Shown: piece by piece, positions 1 to 10,438 of the stretch | Layout of the letters: each line of letters begins with the position of its first letter | Numbering within the stretch: position 1 is the first letter of the stretch | Assembly (NCBI RefSeq): GCF_020283565.1 | Contig: NC_060060.1 | Span: 73,908,353-73,972,352, forward strand | Origin: Trifolium pratense | Lineage: Eukaryota; Streptophyta; Magnoliopsida; Fabales; Fabaceae | Direction of reading: 5' to 3' | Length of the DNA stretch: 64,000 bases | Made by a program: the position numbers and the translations under genes | Notes under the pieces: model-generated | What the model was told of the DNA's origin: nothing | Seen by the model: only the letters and a program-made list of their open reading frames with translations | Database searches by the model: none

Positions 1-2710
1 AAGAACTTAAGAAGTATCAATTATGGAAGAATTTCAATAATCATGCTTCCCTGATGGATTGCATCTACATGAATATCATATATTGAACACAAGAAATGAA
101 GAGATGTCGAATATTTCTATATATTACGACACATGTTTTGAATAAAATAAGTGTAATGAAAAAGTTATAAACCATAAGTTTATACTACACTTATAAATAT
201 GCTAGTGCAATCAAAACCACAAATTATTGTAAACCAGAACTTTACAAAGCATATTAAATTTATTGTTGGCAATACCGGTTGGATCATCCCGGATTTATTA
301 TGATGCGAAAAAGAAATTCTATAGATATGTATCGAAGGGCCTGAAGTTCCTCCATTCTAATAATTTTTACATGTTACTAGTTCCCAAGAAAAGTTGATAA
401 ATTAAGTAAATGGGCATCTCTTATTTTTGGAAATATATGAAAAGTGATATTTGTAAATCAATACACCGATCATGATCATGTGGACCAATTAAGAATTTAT
501 AATTTTAATTGATGCATCAACTAAATGGTCACATGAATGTTTGTTGTCAACTCACAACCAGAAGTTTGTGAGATTATTTTACTAATTTGATCAAGAGCTT
601 ATTTTATAGAAAACATTTGATAAGTGTCATATGTCAGTTGAAATTGATATATCAAATATAATATGATCATACCATAAAAAGTGGACTTGAAGATCCATTC
701 TTTAGAGGTCTAAAGTTAATTACATGACCAATACTTATGAGATCCTGACTTCTAATTTTATATTTTGGGAACATTCAAACATGTATGTCAGATATTGATT
801 CGCATTAAGCCAACAGATTATTATAAGTTCTCCCCTAATTTACAATTGATTCGCATGATTCCCATATCAACATTTTTGGATGTGTTGTGTATGTGCAATT
901 GCTCCAATATAATGCATTTAAACGGTTCTTAAAGAATATTGGGAAAATTTATTTGATATGATACATTATAAAGTATTTTGAGACAGAAAAATTGGAGGCC
1001 TATCTATAGCCCTGTAGGCTAATTATCAAGTGATGAATTAATTTTCCCAATATTAGGGGGAGAGAATAAGCAGCTGAAAAATATGAACTAGAAGTTCAAC
1101 TTGAATCACTTGAAATAAATTATTATTATTTTTATCTCGTCTTGATCCTCTTACAAATTAGTATAAACCAGAAGTTCTAAAATAATTCATTTGGATAGTC
1201 TATGAAATTAATCAACAGCTGCTAATGCTCCGATCAAAATGGATGTCTCTGTTGGACAAGCAAGTGAAATTTAACCACACTGAAGCGTGGTAGGTCAATC
1301 GGTTCCAAAGATGAAAATTCTCAAATAAGAAAAGAAGCTAAAAAGAAAAGATGACCCAAGTGAGGATATGAAAACCTCAAAAGAGTATTTGACATAATTG
1401 AGTTTTAAGTTCCAGAAGAACTCATCAGGTACCTGAAAGATATGAAAATAAAGAGATCTCAATAAATTATGTCATGGATAAAATATGATGGAACCGAGAT
1501 GAAGTCAACGTTGACATTATTTTTGCACATAATAAAGCGCTATATATGTGATAAATGACAATTTGAGGATCATAGATCAAAGTCTATTAAAGATTATAGA
1601 CAACAAAATTATTAACTAGATAGGTAGACGCGATTGGTACTATTAAACTAGCTTTGCAAAGCAAAAGATTGTTGGACCAGCAGTCCATACACTTGAAGAT
1701 GAAAATAATTAGTACTAATTAGTTTTCGCGCGAAAAGAAAATAATGATAAACGTCTACCATGAATTTTCAAGAGGCGTATTCACCTGGAGTGAATTCAGA
1801 ACTTCTTTATAATTGATTAAGTTTAGTTGCACATATGTGTTACAATGTGTTTGAATGACTCACTTGATAATGATGATTAAATGAAAATTCCAGAAGGATT
1901 TAATTTTCGTGAGACACACATATCAAACTATTGGAGAGATGACTTAATAAACATAAATAAATCTCCTTAAATACTCGAGCAATATATATGCATATTTGTA
2001 TAATATTCTTGTTGAATATTTCCAAGTGAGAAATATGAAAATAACAATTTGTTCATTTTAAGAAAATATTTGGCAATGAATTATTATATTTATGTTGATG
2101 ACACAAATATCATCGAGAGACCTCTGAAGAACTCGAGATATTGTCATTTCTTACAAAATGAGTATTTGAAGAATATTTTAGAATTCGAGTGAACAATGAA
2201 GAACTAATTGGTCCTGAAGTACCACATTTTAGTTCAATTGGGGCCAAATACATTACGGACCTATTATTTGTTGTCAATATATCATAAGGTATACATTTCG
2301 TTATTTTAGATATTTGCAGGTTATTTCTCTTATACTCATAATGGTATATATCACAAACATGTACTATATGAAGAAGTAAAATCACGCATACAAGAGATTT
2401 GTAATTTTTTCTCATGAAATGATGAAGAAACTTTAGTGCTACGAAAGATGAGTCAAGGATGTGTTTTGATTGAAGTACGTGATTTATCACATACAAGAGA
2501 TTTGTAATTTTTCTTCTGAAGGGTTCTTGCAACAATTCAATATGAAGATAACATTGCAAGACTACTAATTCGCGGAGTAACATAAAAGGAAGATAGAGCA
2601 AATTTTCTACAAGTCACCGCCAAGTAAACTTTTGAGCAACTACTACAAAATATTATTTGATTTTCTTCGTCTCATATATAATTGTCTTTATGAGGGGGAG
2701 ACGTAAATGT

Positions 2711-2870
2711 GTTCTGCACTCTTTTTCCCTTCACCGTGGTTTTGTCCCATTGAGTTTTCCTGGTAAGGTTTTTAACGAGGCAGTTCAAAACACAAAGGAT
2801 GTTGTACTCTTTTTCCTTCACTAGAATTTTTTCCCACTGGGTTTTTTCTAGTAAGGTTTTAACGAGGCAC
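2711..2870 (+). repeat. Duplicated pre-PPT motif of copia element
   Basis: Two imperfect copies (about 2711-2782 and 2801-2870) share the pattern CACTCTTTTTCC..TTCAC, then TTTTTCCCACTGGGTTTT, then GTAAGG(T)TTTTAACGAGGCA. They lie between the end of pol and the polypurine tract. This motif is a known landmark near the 3' end of many plant copia elements; here it is present twice in tandem. Confidence 0.7.
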
Positions 2871-2896
2871 ATCCTCGATGGACATCCAAGGGGGAG

Positions 2897-3125
2897 TGTT
2901 ATGAATAAATATAAGTCTTAGTGGATGTCCATCCTATCCTTTCCATTTCATATAACTCCCACTATAGTGAGTGGACCTTAATTGCATTTGGTCTTTCACT
3001 TCCTTCTTTGTATCCTATAAATAGGACTCTTGTTATGATGTAAACACACACATGTAAAGAGAATAATACAAAGTTTCTTTATCTCTATTCTTATATTCTA
3101 TAGCTTTATATGTTTATTTCTAACA
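2897..3125 (+). repeat. 3' LTR of the copia element
   Basis: This LTR of about 229 bp starts TGTTATGAAT directly after a purine-rich tract and ends TTTCTAACA, so it has the TG...CA ends of LTRs. A TATA-like TATAAATAGG lies near 3015-3024, as expected for the U3 promoter. The matching 5' LTR is outside the window, so the target duplication cannot be checked. Confidence 0.75.
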
Positions 3126-3768
3126 ACATTTGCTTTGTTTTTTGTTTTTATTTTCAATTGCAAAACAATTTATTTATATGGTTTTATGAATGTGGTTAGG
3201 ACCAACTGATTTGTAAAATATGGTTTTGTTAATGTGGTTAGGAGCAGCCGGTTTGTAAAAACAAAATTGTGCAATATCTCTAATATACACAATTTTGATT
3301 TGGATCCACAATTTTGATGTTTAATCTTTACGGTTGTATGTAGAAAATGTCTAATATCCACCAAAAAAAAATCAAAATTGTCAATTGTTTAGGGTGATGA
3401 GATTTTATTGTGCCTAGGACGACATGAAGATTAAAAACAATAATTTTTAAATTTATAGAAAAATTATTTATAACTAAAATAAAAAATACTATGTATAATT
3501 ATTAAAGAGACTAAGATCGATCATATTTAGTTTATTATTTATTTATTTATTTATATTTTTTGAGAATATTTTAGTGGTGAATTGATTAATTGAATTGTAC
3601 TATTTGATTTTAGGGAGAAAAAAAAAGAAGCCTCGCCCTCCCCTCCGTACAAGAGACACTTCGTCAAAGAACCCTAGCACAGCTCCGTGCGATTTTTCCC
3701 CAATTGTTTCTGGGAAACCTCTTTGAATTCACCGCCTTCACCACGTTATTCGCGTCCATTCGGTGATA
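3126..3768. other. Intergenic; 42-bp tandem duplication and upstream region
   Basis: No gene is visible. Two head-to-tail copies of a 42-bp unit lie at 3176-3217 and 3218-3259 (ATATGGTTTT...GATTTGTAAA, a few mismatches). From about 3630 the base composition becomes GC-richer (CCTCGCCCTCCCCTCCGTAC), consistent with the 5' UTR of the next gene. Confidence 0.5.
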
Positions 3769-6413
3769 ATGGATAACCCTTTCAATCGCACCTATGAGAA
3801 ACCCTGTGGTGAAAGCAGAATGAAAATCCGATCAGTATTCGACGGCGTTGAGTTGAGAACTGAATTCCAAAAAATTGGCATCGATTCAAAGTTCGTACCA
3901 ATCATATGGAAGCATCTCTTTCTAACTCTCCGAAGTTCTAACGATTGGGATGATGATGATGAATGGGAGAAACACATTCCTTTTTTGCCATCTTCAGCCT
4001 ATTCATTCCTCCGTTCCAACTTCAAAACCCCTCTCTCTTCTACTCTCCACTCCGTTTTCCACTCTTCCGATAACCTCACTTCCAAGCTCCTCATCAAACT
4101 CCAGGTATGTATCAGACGTAATCACTATTATGCTCTTATTTTCAATTTCCAATTTTAGGTTTTCATGTTGCATTTTTTTGTATTCTCTCAGAATGGTTCT
4201 TTTGTGGAAGCTGTCATTATGAGATATGATACTCGTTTGGGTAAATACGCCGGTAAACCCCGTCCCGGTGGTCTCAGAGCTACTTTGTGTATTTCTTCTC
4301 AGGTTCGTAATACTCCTTTTATGCTTTTATCATCATCATTATTCTATGCCATCCACCAACCACAAATAATAATATGCAAATTGCAGGTTGGATGCAAAAT
4401 GGGTTGCAAATTCTGTGCAACTGGAAGTATGGGATTCAAAAGTAATTTATCCTCCGGAGAAATTGTCGAACAATTGGTTCATGCATCTACTTTTGCACAA
4501 ATCCGTAATGTTGTCTTCATGGTAATTGCTTGCTTTTTTAAACCCTCCTTCAGACACTCTTTACTACTAGTAAGTAAATACTTATTGTGTAATCAACTTT
4601 TTCTTTTACAGGGAATGGGAGAGCCTCTCAACAACTACTCTGCTGTCGTAGAATCTATTCGTATCATGACTGGGTCGCCATTTCAATTGTCATTAAAAAG
4701 GATTACTGTCTCAACGGTAAATTATGCACTCTTCATTTGCATTGTTTTCTATGATTTCTGACATAACTTAACTTCCATTAATTGGCTCTTGTACTGAATA
4801 AGATATACTACTTCCTTTGTTTTAGAGTATTCCAGCCAAATCATATATTCTTTATTAAGCATAGCAATTACTATTTGAGTAACATCTGAAAATTCCTCAA
4901 GGCTCTAAAGCAGATTATGTTTATACCAAGGGTTTGCGACATTAAGCCCGTTTTGATACAGGTCATAACTCATAAGGTGTTTCTTTTTTTGTAACTCATA
5001 AGGTGCTTCTATATATAAAAAACACATTTTTAAATTTTGAAGTGGTGTTTGGCATAATTTAATGTTTTTACCTTTTGACTTTTAGAAAAGCTCGCACAAG
5101 AGCTTAGGTTGAAGCTTATTTTAAAGGCTTCTCTATTCTGAACCCATGGAACAATTTTTTGAAGAGCTTATGAGCAAGTATCATCCAAACACAAAATTAA
5201 CGTATCTAGAAGACCAAAACTAGCTTTTCACATTAGAACTTCTAGGAAAATGTCTTCTCCTATAAGCTCTTCTGGATAAGCTTATAAAAAAAGACATTTG
5301 CATTGTCTGTTATTGTTTTGTTAAGGATCATGCTGACTAGTGCCCATGGGGCAGAAACAAAACACGTAACTTTTGTATTGAAAATAACACGTTTTATATT
5401 TTTAAGACTTTAACTACACAAGTTCCAAGATTTTTTTTTTTTTTTACCATATTTTGGTTCCTTAACTAGTGGCCCGGGGGCACTAGTTAGCATTTTCCTT
5501 TTGTTAAGTATCATCTTTTGGAAAAAGGTTATTGAATGGAAGAGATTTCTGATGAAGGGTATATTTGCATCTTTAATAGGTTGGCATCATTCATGCTATC
5601 AACAAGCTTCATAATGATGTGCCTGGTTTGAATTTGGCTGTCTCACTACATGCACCGGCCCAAGACATCCGTTGCCAGATAATGCCTGCTGCCCGTGCTT
5701 TCCCTTTGGAAAAACTTATGGATTCATTGCAAGAATATCAAAGGAAAAGGTCATTATTATGTATTTATTCTACTTCTGAGTATACATAAACTTCTTTTCT
5801 TTAGTGTTGTGAACAATTTCATTGATTTTGAAGTGTCTTCGTTTATTACAGTCTGCAGAAAATATTAATTGAATACATAATGCTTGATGGTGTGAATGAT
5901 GAAGAGCAGCATGCCCACCTATTAGGAAAACTGCTGGAGACATTTGAAGTGGTAAACACTCAAACTTTAATTGGTAGCAATCATCATATCAGAAATTTCT
6001 GAAGTCTGAATTTTTAAGTATTTCTTGAATTACATTTGTGGATTTCTGAAGCAAACAAAGTTTACTCAAACTTTTTTCTATGTTTGTCTTGTCTTAAACG
6101 GGATCATTAATTTTGCCATTCCTAGTTACACAGTGCTATTAACCTTTTGCATATTGTCTCAATTGTTAAGCAGGTAGTGAACTTAATACCTTTCAACTCT
6201 ATTGGTACATTGAGTCAATTCAAATCTACTAGTGAGCAGAAAGTGTCTAATTTTCAGAAAATTTTACGGGGTACCTATAATATACGAACAACAGTCCGGA
6301 AGCAAATGGGTGAGGACATAAGTGGTGCGTGCGGACAATTGGTGGTTAACTTACCTGACAAGTCTCTTGGAAATGCTAACCCCCTAACGGATATAGAAGA
6401 TCTTGTTATTTGA
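3769..6413 (+). CDS. RlmN/Cfr-type radical SAM methyltransferase
   Basis: Seven exons are supported by reading frame, GT-AG sites and conserved protein: 3769-4104, 4192-4302, 4387-4521, 4612-4716, 5580-5749, 5852-5951 and 6174-6413. They give a 398-residue protein. The family uses a [4Fe-4S] cluster and S-adenosylmethionine to methylate C2 of adenosine in RNA (bacterial RlmN acts on 23S rRNA A2503 and some tRNAs). The cluster motif CKMGCKFC (Cys152, Cys156, Cys159) is intact. So are the two cysteines of the RlmN mechanism, in RATLCISSQ (Cys145) and SGACGQL (Cys372), and the GMGEPLNNY segment. The length fits the family. There is no obvious organelle targeting peptide at the N-terminus (MDNPFNRTYE), so the compartment is open. 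Intron 4 (4717-5579) carries a MITE. The start is the first ATG after the upstream region; the frame opens only 6 nt earlier at a GTG. Confidence 0.92.
5325..5498. mobile_element. MULE-type MITE, copy 1 (in intron 4)
   Basis: This 174-bp element lies in an intron of the radical-SAM gene. The left end GGATCATGCTGACTAGTGCC and the right end, reverse-complemented (GGAAAATGCTAACTAGTGCC), form a terminal inverted repeat. A perfect 9-bp direct repeat TTTTGTTAA flanks it (5316-5324 and 5499-5507), the target-site duplication size of Mutator-like elements. It has no coding capacity. It belongs to the same family as 57041-57225 and 60165-60349. Confidence 0.85.
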
Positions 6414-7659
6414 TATTATGTATTCGTATTAGGTTCAATTTAACTTTTGGGCTGAATCTTAAAAAATTGTTTCCTTGTTTTATGTATTGTTTTGAAGTTT
6501 TTATTTTTTGACACAATGTATTGTTTTGAAGTTGAAATCTATAGAAATTAGAAGTAGAAGTCAACATGCACTTGATGAAGCACAAGTGCGCAATGAAAAT
6601 CCTTGATTTGAACGAGATCTTTGGTCCTCCTAATTCTATTACACACTGTACTTGATATCAACTTACACAATCACAGTCATTTCATCAACGCATATATAAT
6701 GATTAATATTAGTAATTTTGCATTCCTAATTAACTTTTCAGAACTGCAAATGTGGATACTGATTGTAGTTTTACTTACGAGATATGATATTAAGCTGAAG
6801 TTGAAGAAACAAAATTATATCCTTCATTACATTTATGTTATAGTTTTAACAAATTTTTCTTGTAACAATCTATGGTATCCCTTTTGCTTTTTTTGTTGTG
6901 TATTTTTTTAATTCATGTTAAGTGTGTGGGATAAAAAAGAAAGTGAGAGATAGAGATAAAGATATACTACATATGGTTTCTAAAATTTGATGTTCAAATA
7001 ACACAAATTTTGGAGTTTTCATACATTTCATTTGAGAAAATTTGGATAGTTTGTGCAATGATATATCCACACAATATATTTAAGTATAAAGTCATTTACA
7101 TTTTTTTAGTGGTCAAATTAACGGTTGTGCAGTCACTTGGTCAGCACGAAATCCAAATCACATTTGAGTACACTATTTACCAGAAGACAATTCTAATTCC
7201 AAAGCCAAAGGGCAATTCTAATTTCAAATCATGTCTGCTGAATCCAGACAGTGTCGGCTAAATGTGGCCGTTTCATTCAACAATATCTCTAGCATGCTGA
7301 TTATGAAGATAAACTTATAGTAATAACAGATTCAGCATCCCTGGCATATGCACATAAATTATACATGTAAACATGGACAAATCAAATACTCGAGCAACTC
7401 ATCTCTGGAATCATCCCATAACCGCGTTAATAGGGATGATTTACAGAATAATCTTCAAGAGTATAGAAATATTATACGATGGCAAAAGAGCTTCCAGTTT
7501 TGCAATCTGATCATCCTCATTTTGAGGAACGGGATCCTTATTGCCATCTGGATACAAATCATGTTTTCACTTCTCAGTCCGAGAGTCTTACTAGGAAGAT
7601 AACATTGCCTTCCATTAAATTTATCTCTTCCCTTGGAATTGGCATTGCCACCATTGCCT
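6414..7659. other. Intergenic between converging genes
   Basis: AT-rich sequence lies between the radical-SAM gene and the 3' end of the gene on the other strand. Small open frames here show no recognisable protein. It presumably holds the 3' UTRs of both genes; I see nothing else. Confidence 0.4.
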
Positions 7660-9109
7660 CTATGCCTTTCTCTTGACGGGAACCCCGCTCCCAGTTTTAT
7701 CCTTGTAGGGTGCTCTGTCATTTGAAAATTGCATTTCAGGTCTGTCGAAATAGTATTGATCACTGCTTTTTCCCTCCTTCCTTTCTTTACTTTCTGGAGG
7801 ATGGTCAAACTGGCTTGACTTCACAGTCACTGTTGCAGTTAGATTAACATTTTCTGAATCCACTGGAATCTTCTTCTCCTTGAATGTAGGTCTTTTCCTC
7901 GAGGTAGGAGGTTGGTCCACTTTCCTTTCAGAAAAACCACCACATCTGTGGGAAGTATTATCATCCGGTTTAGCTTGTGATTTCTCATCACTCTGCCCTC
8001 TTCCTTGACTTATCTCTTCCTTTTCATTATGTTGATTCCTTGCGTCCTTCCACCATCCACGCTCTTGAATAAAAATGAATAAATTAGATTAATTTCTGTA
8101 AACAAGTTGTAATGTTAGTCATTTCATGTGGTAGATAAGATATTCCAATTCATTTATAATTGTTCGTTTATTTGTTTAATCATGTTTCTTAATCACATTT
8201 TATAACAAAATAACTCAAGCACATAACAAGTTAAAAAAGAATTTAGTTATTACATAAAATGCAAGGGATATTGCAATCGTTTCAATCATCCACAGACAGG
8301 ATCCCTAGTCATGACCAAAATGATAACAGCAAGCACCGACAAAACATATCCAAAACTGAAAATAATGAAAACTCACCAGCAGGTTTCCTTTGACCAGAGC
8401 TCCTCCGACCAACCTGCCCGGCACTACTACCTCGTTCTTCTTGCTGTTATATATATAGCATGCATAATCAGGTCTAAGGTTGTTATATATATAAATACAG
8501 AGAAACTTGAAGACATGATGCTGACATGAATCCCATTAAATAACTCACATAAAAATAGTTTCCAAACACGCGATAAAAATCAAGTATATAAAGAGTTTTA
8601 AATCTCTAAGTCTAATTGAATTAAGACGTTTTTTTTAAGGGAATACAATACATGTGATGATAAATACTACAACTCACATTTTGTGGCTATAAAAACTAAC
8701 AACCAATTTTCAATATTTATTATATATGATGTAATGGTAAAGGGTTTGACTGACATGTTATAGAATGAATGAATGAATGATTGGTGAAATTAAGAGAGAA
8801 ATTGGTACAGTACTTGAGTAGTAGGATCAGGATGAGGATGAGGATGAGGCTGGTGGCCTCCAACATTAGAAGTGGTTGTTGTTATGATGACTCTGCCTCT
8901 TTCTTGTGTTCCATCCTTTCTTCTGCATCTCTTGGAGTTGGGACTACAATACAATACAACCAAGTAAGTATTGTTCATCAGCCAATATATTAGAAATTAT
9001 ATAAAGCCCCCAACCAAACAGAAATTAATTAATTAATAAAAGAGAACCTGGGTTGTGGTGGATCAAATCTAGAGCGATGTCGCTTTGAATCAGAATCACG
9101 GCCAGACAT
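7660..9109 (-). CDS. Charged low-complexity protein, unknown function
   Basis: I assemble four exons on the minus strand: 9048-9109, 8814-8943, 8377-8443 and 7660-8063. All have consistent GT-AG borders and phase, and they give 220 residues. The protein starts MSGRDSDSKRHRSRFDPPQ and is rich in Arg, Lys, Ser and acidic residues. It has a His-Pro repeat (HPHPHPHP) at about residues 53-60, a short segment ERGWWKDARN near residue 87, and a lysine-rich C-terminus (VPVKRKA). No enzyme or membrane motif is visible. The composition suggests a nuclear or RNA-associated protein, but that is only inference. The start is the first ATG after an (AATG)n and (ACAA)n stretch that would be 5' UTR. The gene structure is better supported than any function. 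Confidence 0.7.
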
Positions 9110-9161
9110 TGGAATGAATGAATGAATGAATGAATAGAACACAAACAAACAAACAAACAAA
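9110..9161. repeat. (AATG)n and (CAAA)n microsatellites
   Basis: Five to six GAATGAAT units are followed by an (ACAA)n run, directly upstream of the start codon of the gene at 7660-9109. They probably lie in its 5' UTR. A second shorter (AATG)n tract is at about 8764-8781, in its first intron region. Confidence 0.8.
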
Positions 9162-9445
9162 CACACAAAGTTAAGAATCGAACAGTGTGGTTTATGTTAG
9201 TTAGTAGTGCTAACTGGTAAGCTAAGGTAACACTTTCTGTGTTTTTTTTGTTCACAGACATAGTGGTAACTGGTAAGTAAGAAAATATTTATACAAGTAA
9301 TTTTTTAAACAATTTTTTTCTTTCTCTTCATTTGGACAAAAATAATAAAAACAGAAAAAGAGCACAATGAAAATATAAGAAAGAATTGTCCCGAAAATTG
9401 ACCCAATTTTTTTTTTTTTTTGACAGAGAAAATTTACCCAATTTA

Positions 9446-10168
9446 ACACCCATAAAAATTGTGAAAAAAACTTTCAAAATGAATAAATTGTTTTTCGAAC
9501 TCTTTTTTAAGAATTTTTTTATCCCAACAAATATAGTGTTTGTGAATCCATTTAGATGAGTAATCAAACAAATCTTATTTTTTCACCGAGATTGGAAAAA
9601 TCACATAATTCGTAGTTTTCTCAAAAATTGAAAAAAAAATGTTGAAATGAATAAATTGTATTCCGAGCCCCTTTTTAAAGAATTATCTATCCCAGCACAT
9701 ATAGTATGTCTATCTATGGATCCATTTAAGTGAAAATTCAATGAAATTTTATTTTTTCAAATATATTGAATAATATAAAAATTTGTAGTCTATAACCCAC
9801 GAATATTTTAAGAAAACTATGGAAATGCATAAAAACATTTTGAGCCCATTTTTTTTTGAAGAAACTTCTATCCCATCACATAGTGTGTTTGTGGTTTCAT
9901 TTAGGCGAGAAATCAAATAAATTTTATTATTTTACGGAAAAGTTGAAAAATGTCAAAATTCGTAGCCTATAACCCACAAAAATTGTAAAATAACCATTGA
10001 AATCAATAAATTGTTTTTCAGTCTTTTTTTTTTTTTTGAAGAATCTTCTATCTCAATAGATATAATGTGTCTGTGAATCCATTCAGGTGAGAATTCAATG
10101 AAATTTTATGTTTGCACATATATTGAAAAATCTCAAAATTCGGGGTCTATATATAACCCACGAATATT
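9446..10168. repeat. Tandem array of ~175-bp units
   Basis: Four diverged copies of one unit follow each other, anchored by the phrase TGAATAAATTG at about 9480, 9648, 9826 and 10003 (spacings about 168, 178 and 177 bp). Within each unit a string of shared phrases recurs: TTTTTGAAGAATCTTCTATC, ATCCATTTAG(G/A)TGA, CAATGAAATTTTATTTTT, AATTCGTAG and TATAACCCACGAA. No reading frame is preserved. The unit size resembles satellite monomers, but the array is short and lies between genes. Confidence 0.8.
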
Positions 10169-10438
10169 ATCTTATACAAGAATATAATATATACTTATTG
10201 AAATATTATACATGTTTTCTTGTGTACAATGAATGTAATGCAGTTTTAAGTTTTAACCTACCCAATCACTTGCTACTAGGTTGATCCTAGTAAGTAGTAA
10301 CTTAGAAATCGTATCGTATATAATAACATATCACATGAGAAAAGAACATACAAATTATTATACAATAATAACTGCCATATACTGAGTTTATTCTGTACAG
10401 AACTGCATACATAACATTACAATAACTTCAAGCTTTGA

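Larger units (their letters stand above)
1..3125 (+). mobile_element. Degenerate Ty1/copia retrotransposon, 3' part
   Basis: This is the inside and 3' end of a copia-type LTR retrotransposon; the 5' LTR and gag lie left of the window. Read on the + strand across many frameshifts and stops, recognisable pieces come in copia order. An integrase-core segment (about 500-560, reading like DASTKWSHECLLST) is followed by the LGGEN-like linker near 1055 and a basic segment KRGRSIGSKDEN near 1290. Reverse transcriptase follows, keeping its YVDD catalytic motif at 2091-2102, then the SSIGA..Y..RPI segment near 2230 and a decayed RNase H region. A purine tract (AAGGGGGAG) ends at 2896, directly before the LTR. 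No continuous pol frame remains, so the element is dead. Open frames on the minus strand here are chance frames. Family assignment is firm; the lineage is not determined. Confidence 0.85.

Noticed and set aside
2110..2872. Minus-strand open frames inside the copia element (163 and 66 residues)
   Set aside because: They run antisense to recognisable reverse transcriptase and the pre-PPT motif, and have no protein pattern of their own.
9025..9567. Minus-strand frames of 65-79 residues
   Set aside because: Phe/Lys/Ile-rich chance frames over AT-rich repeats and the leader of the 7660-9109 gene.
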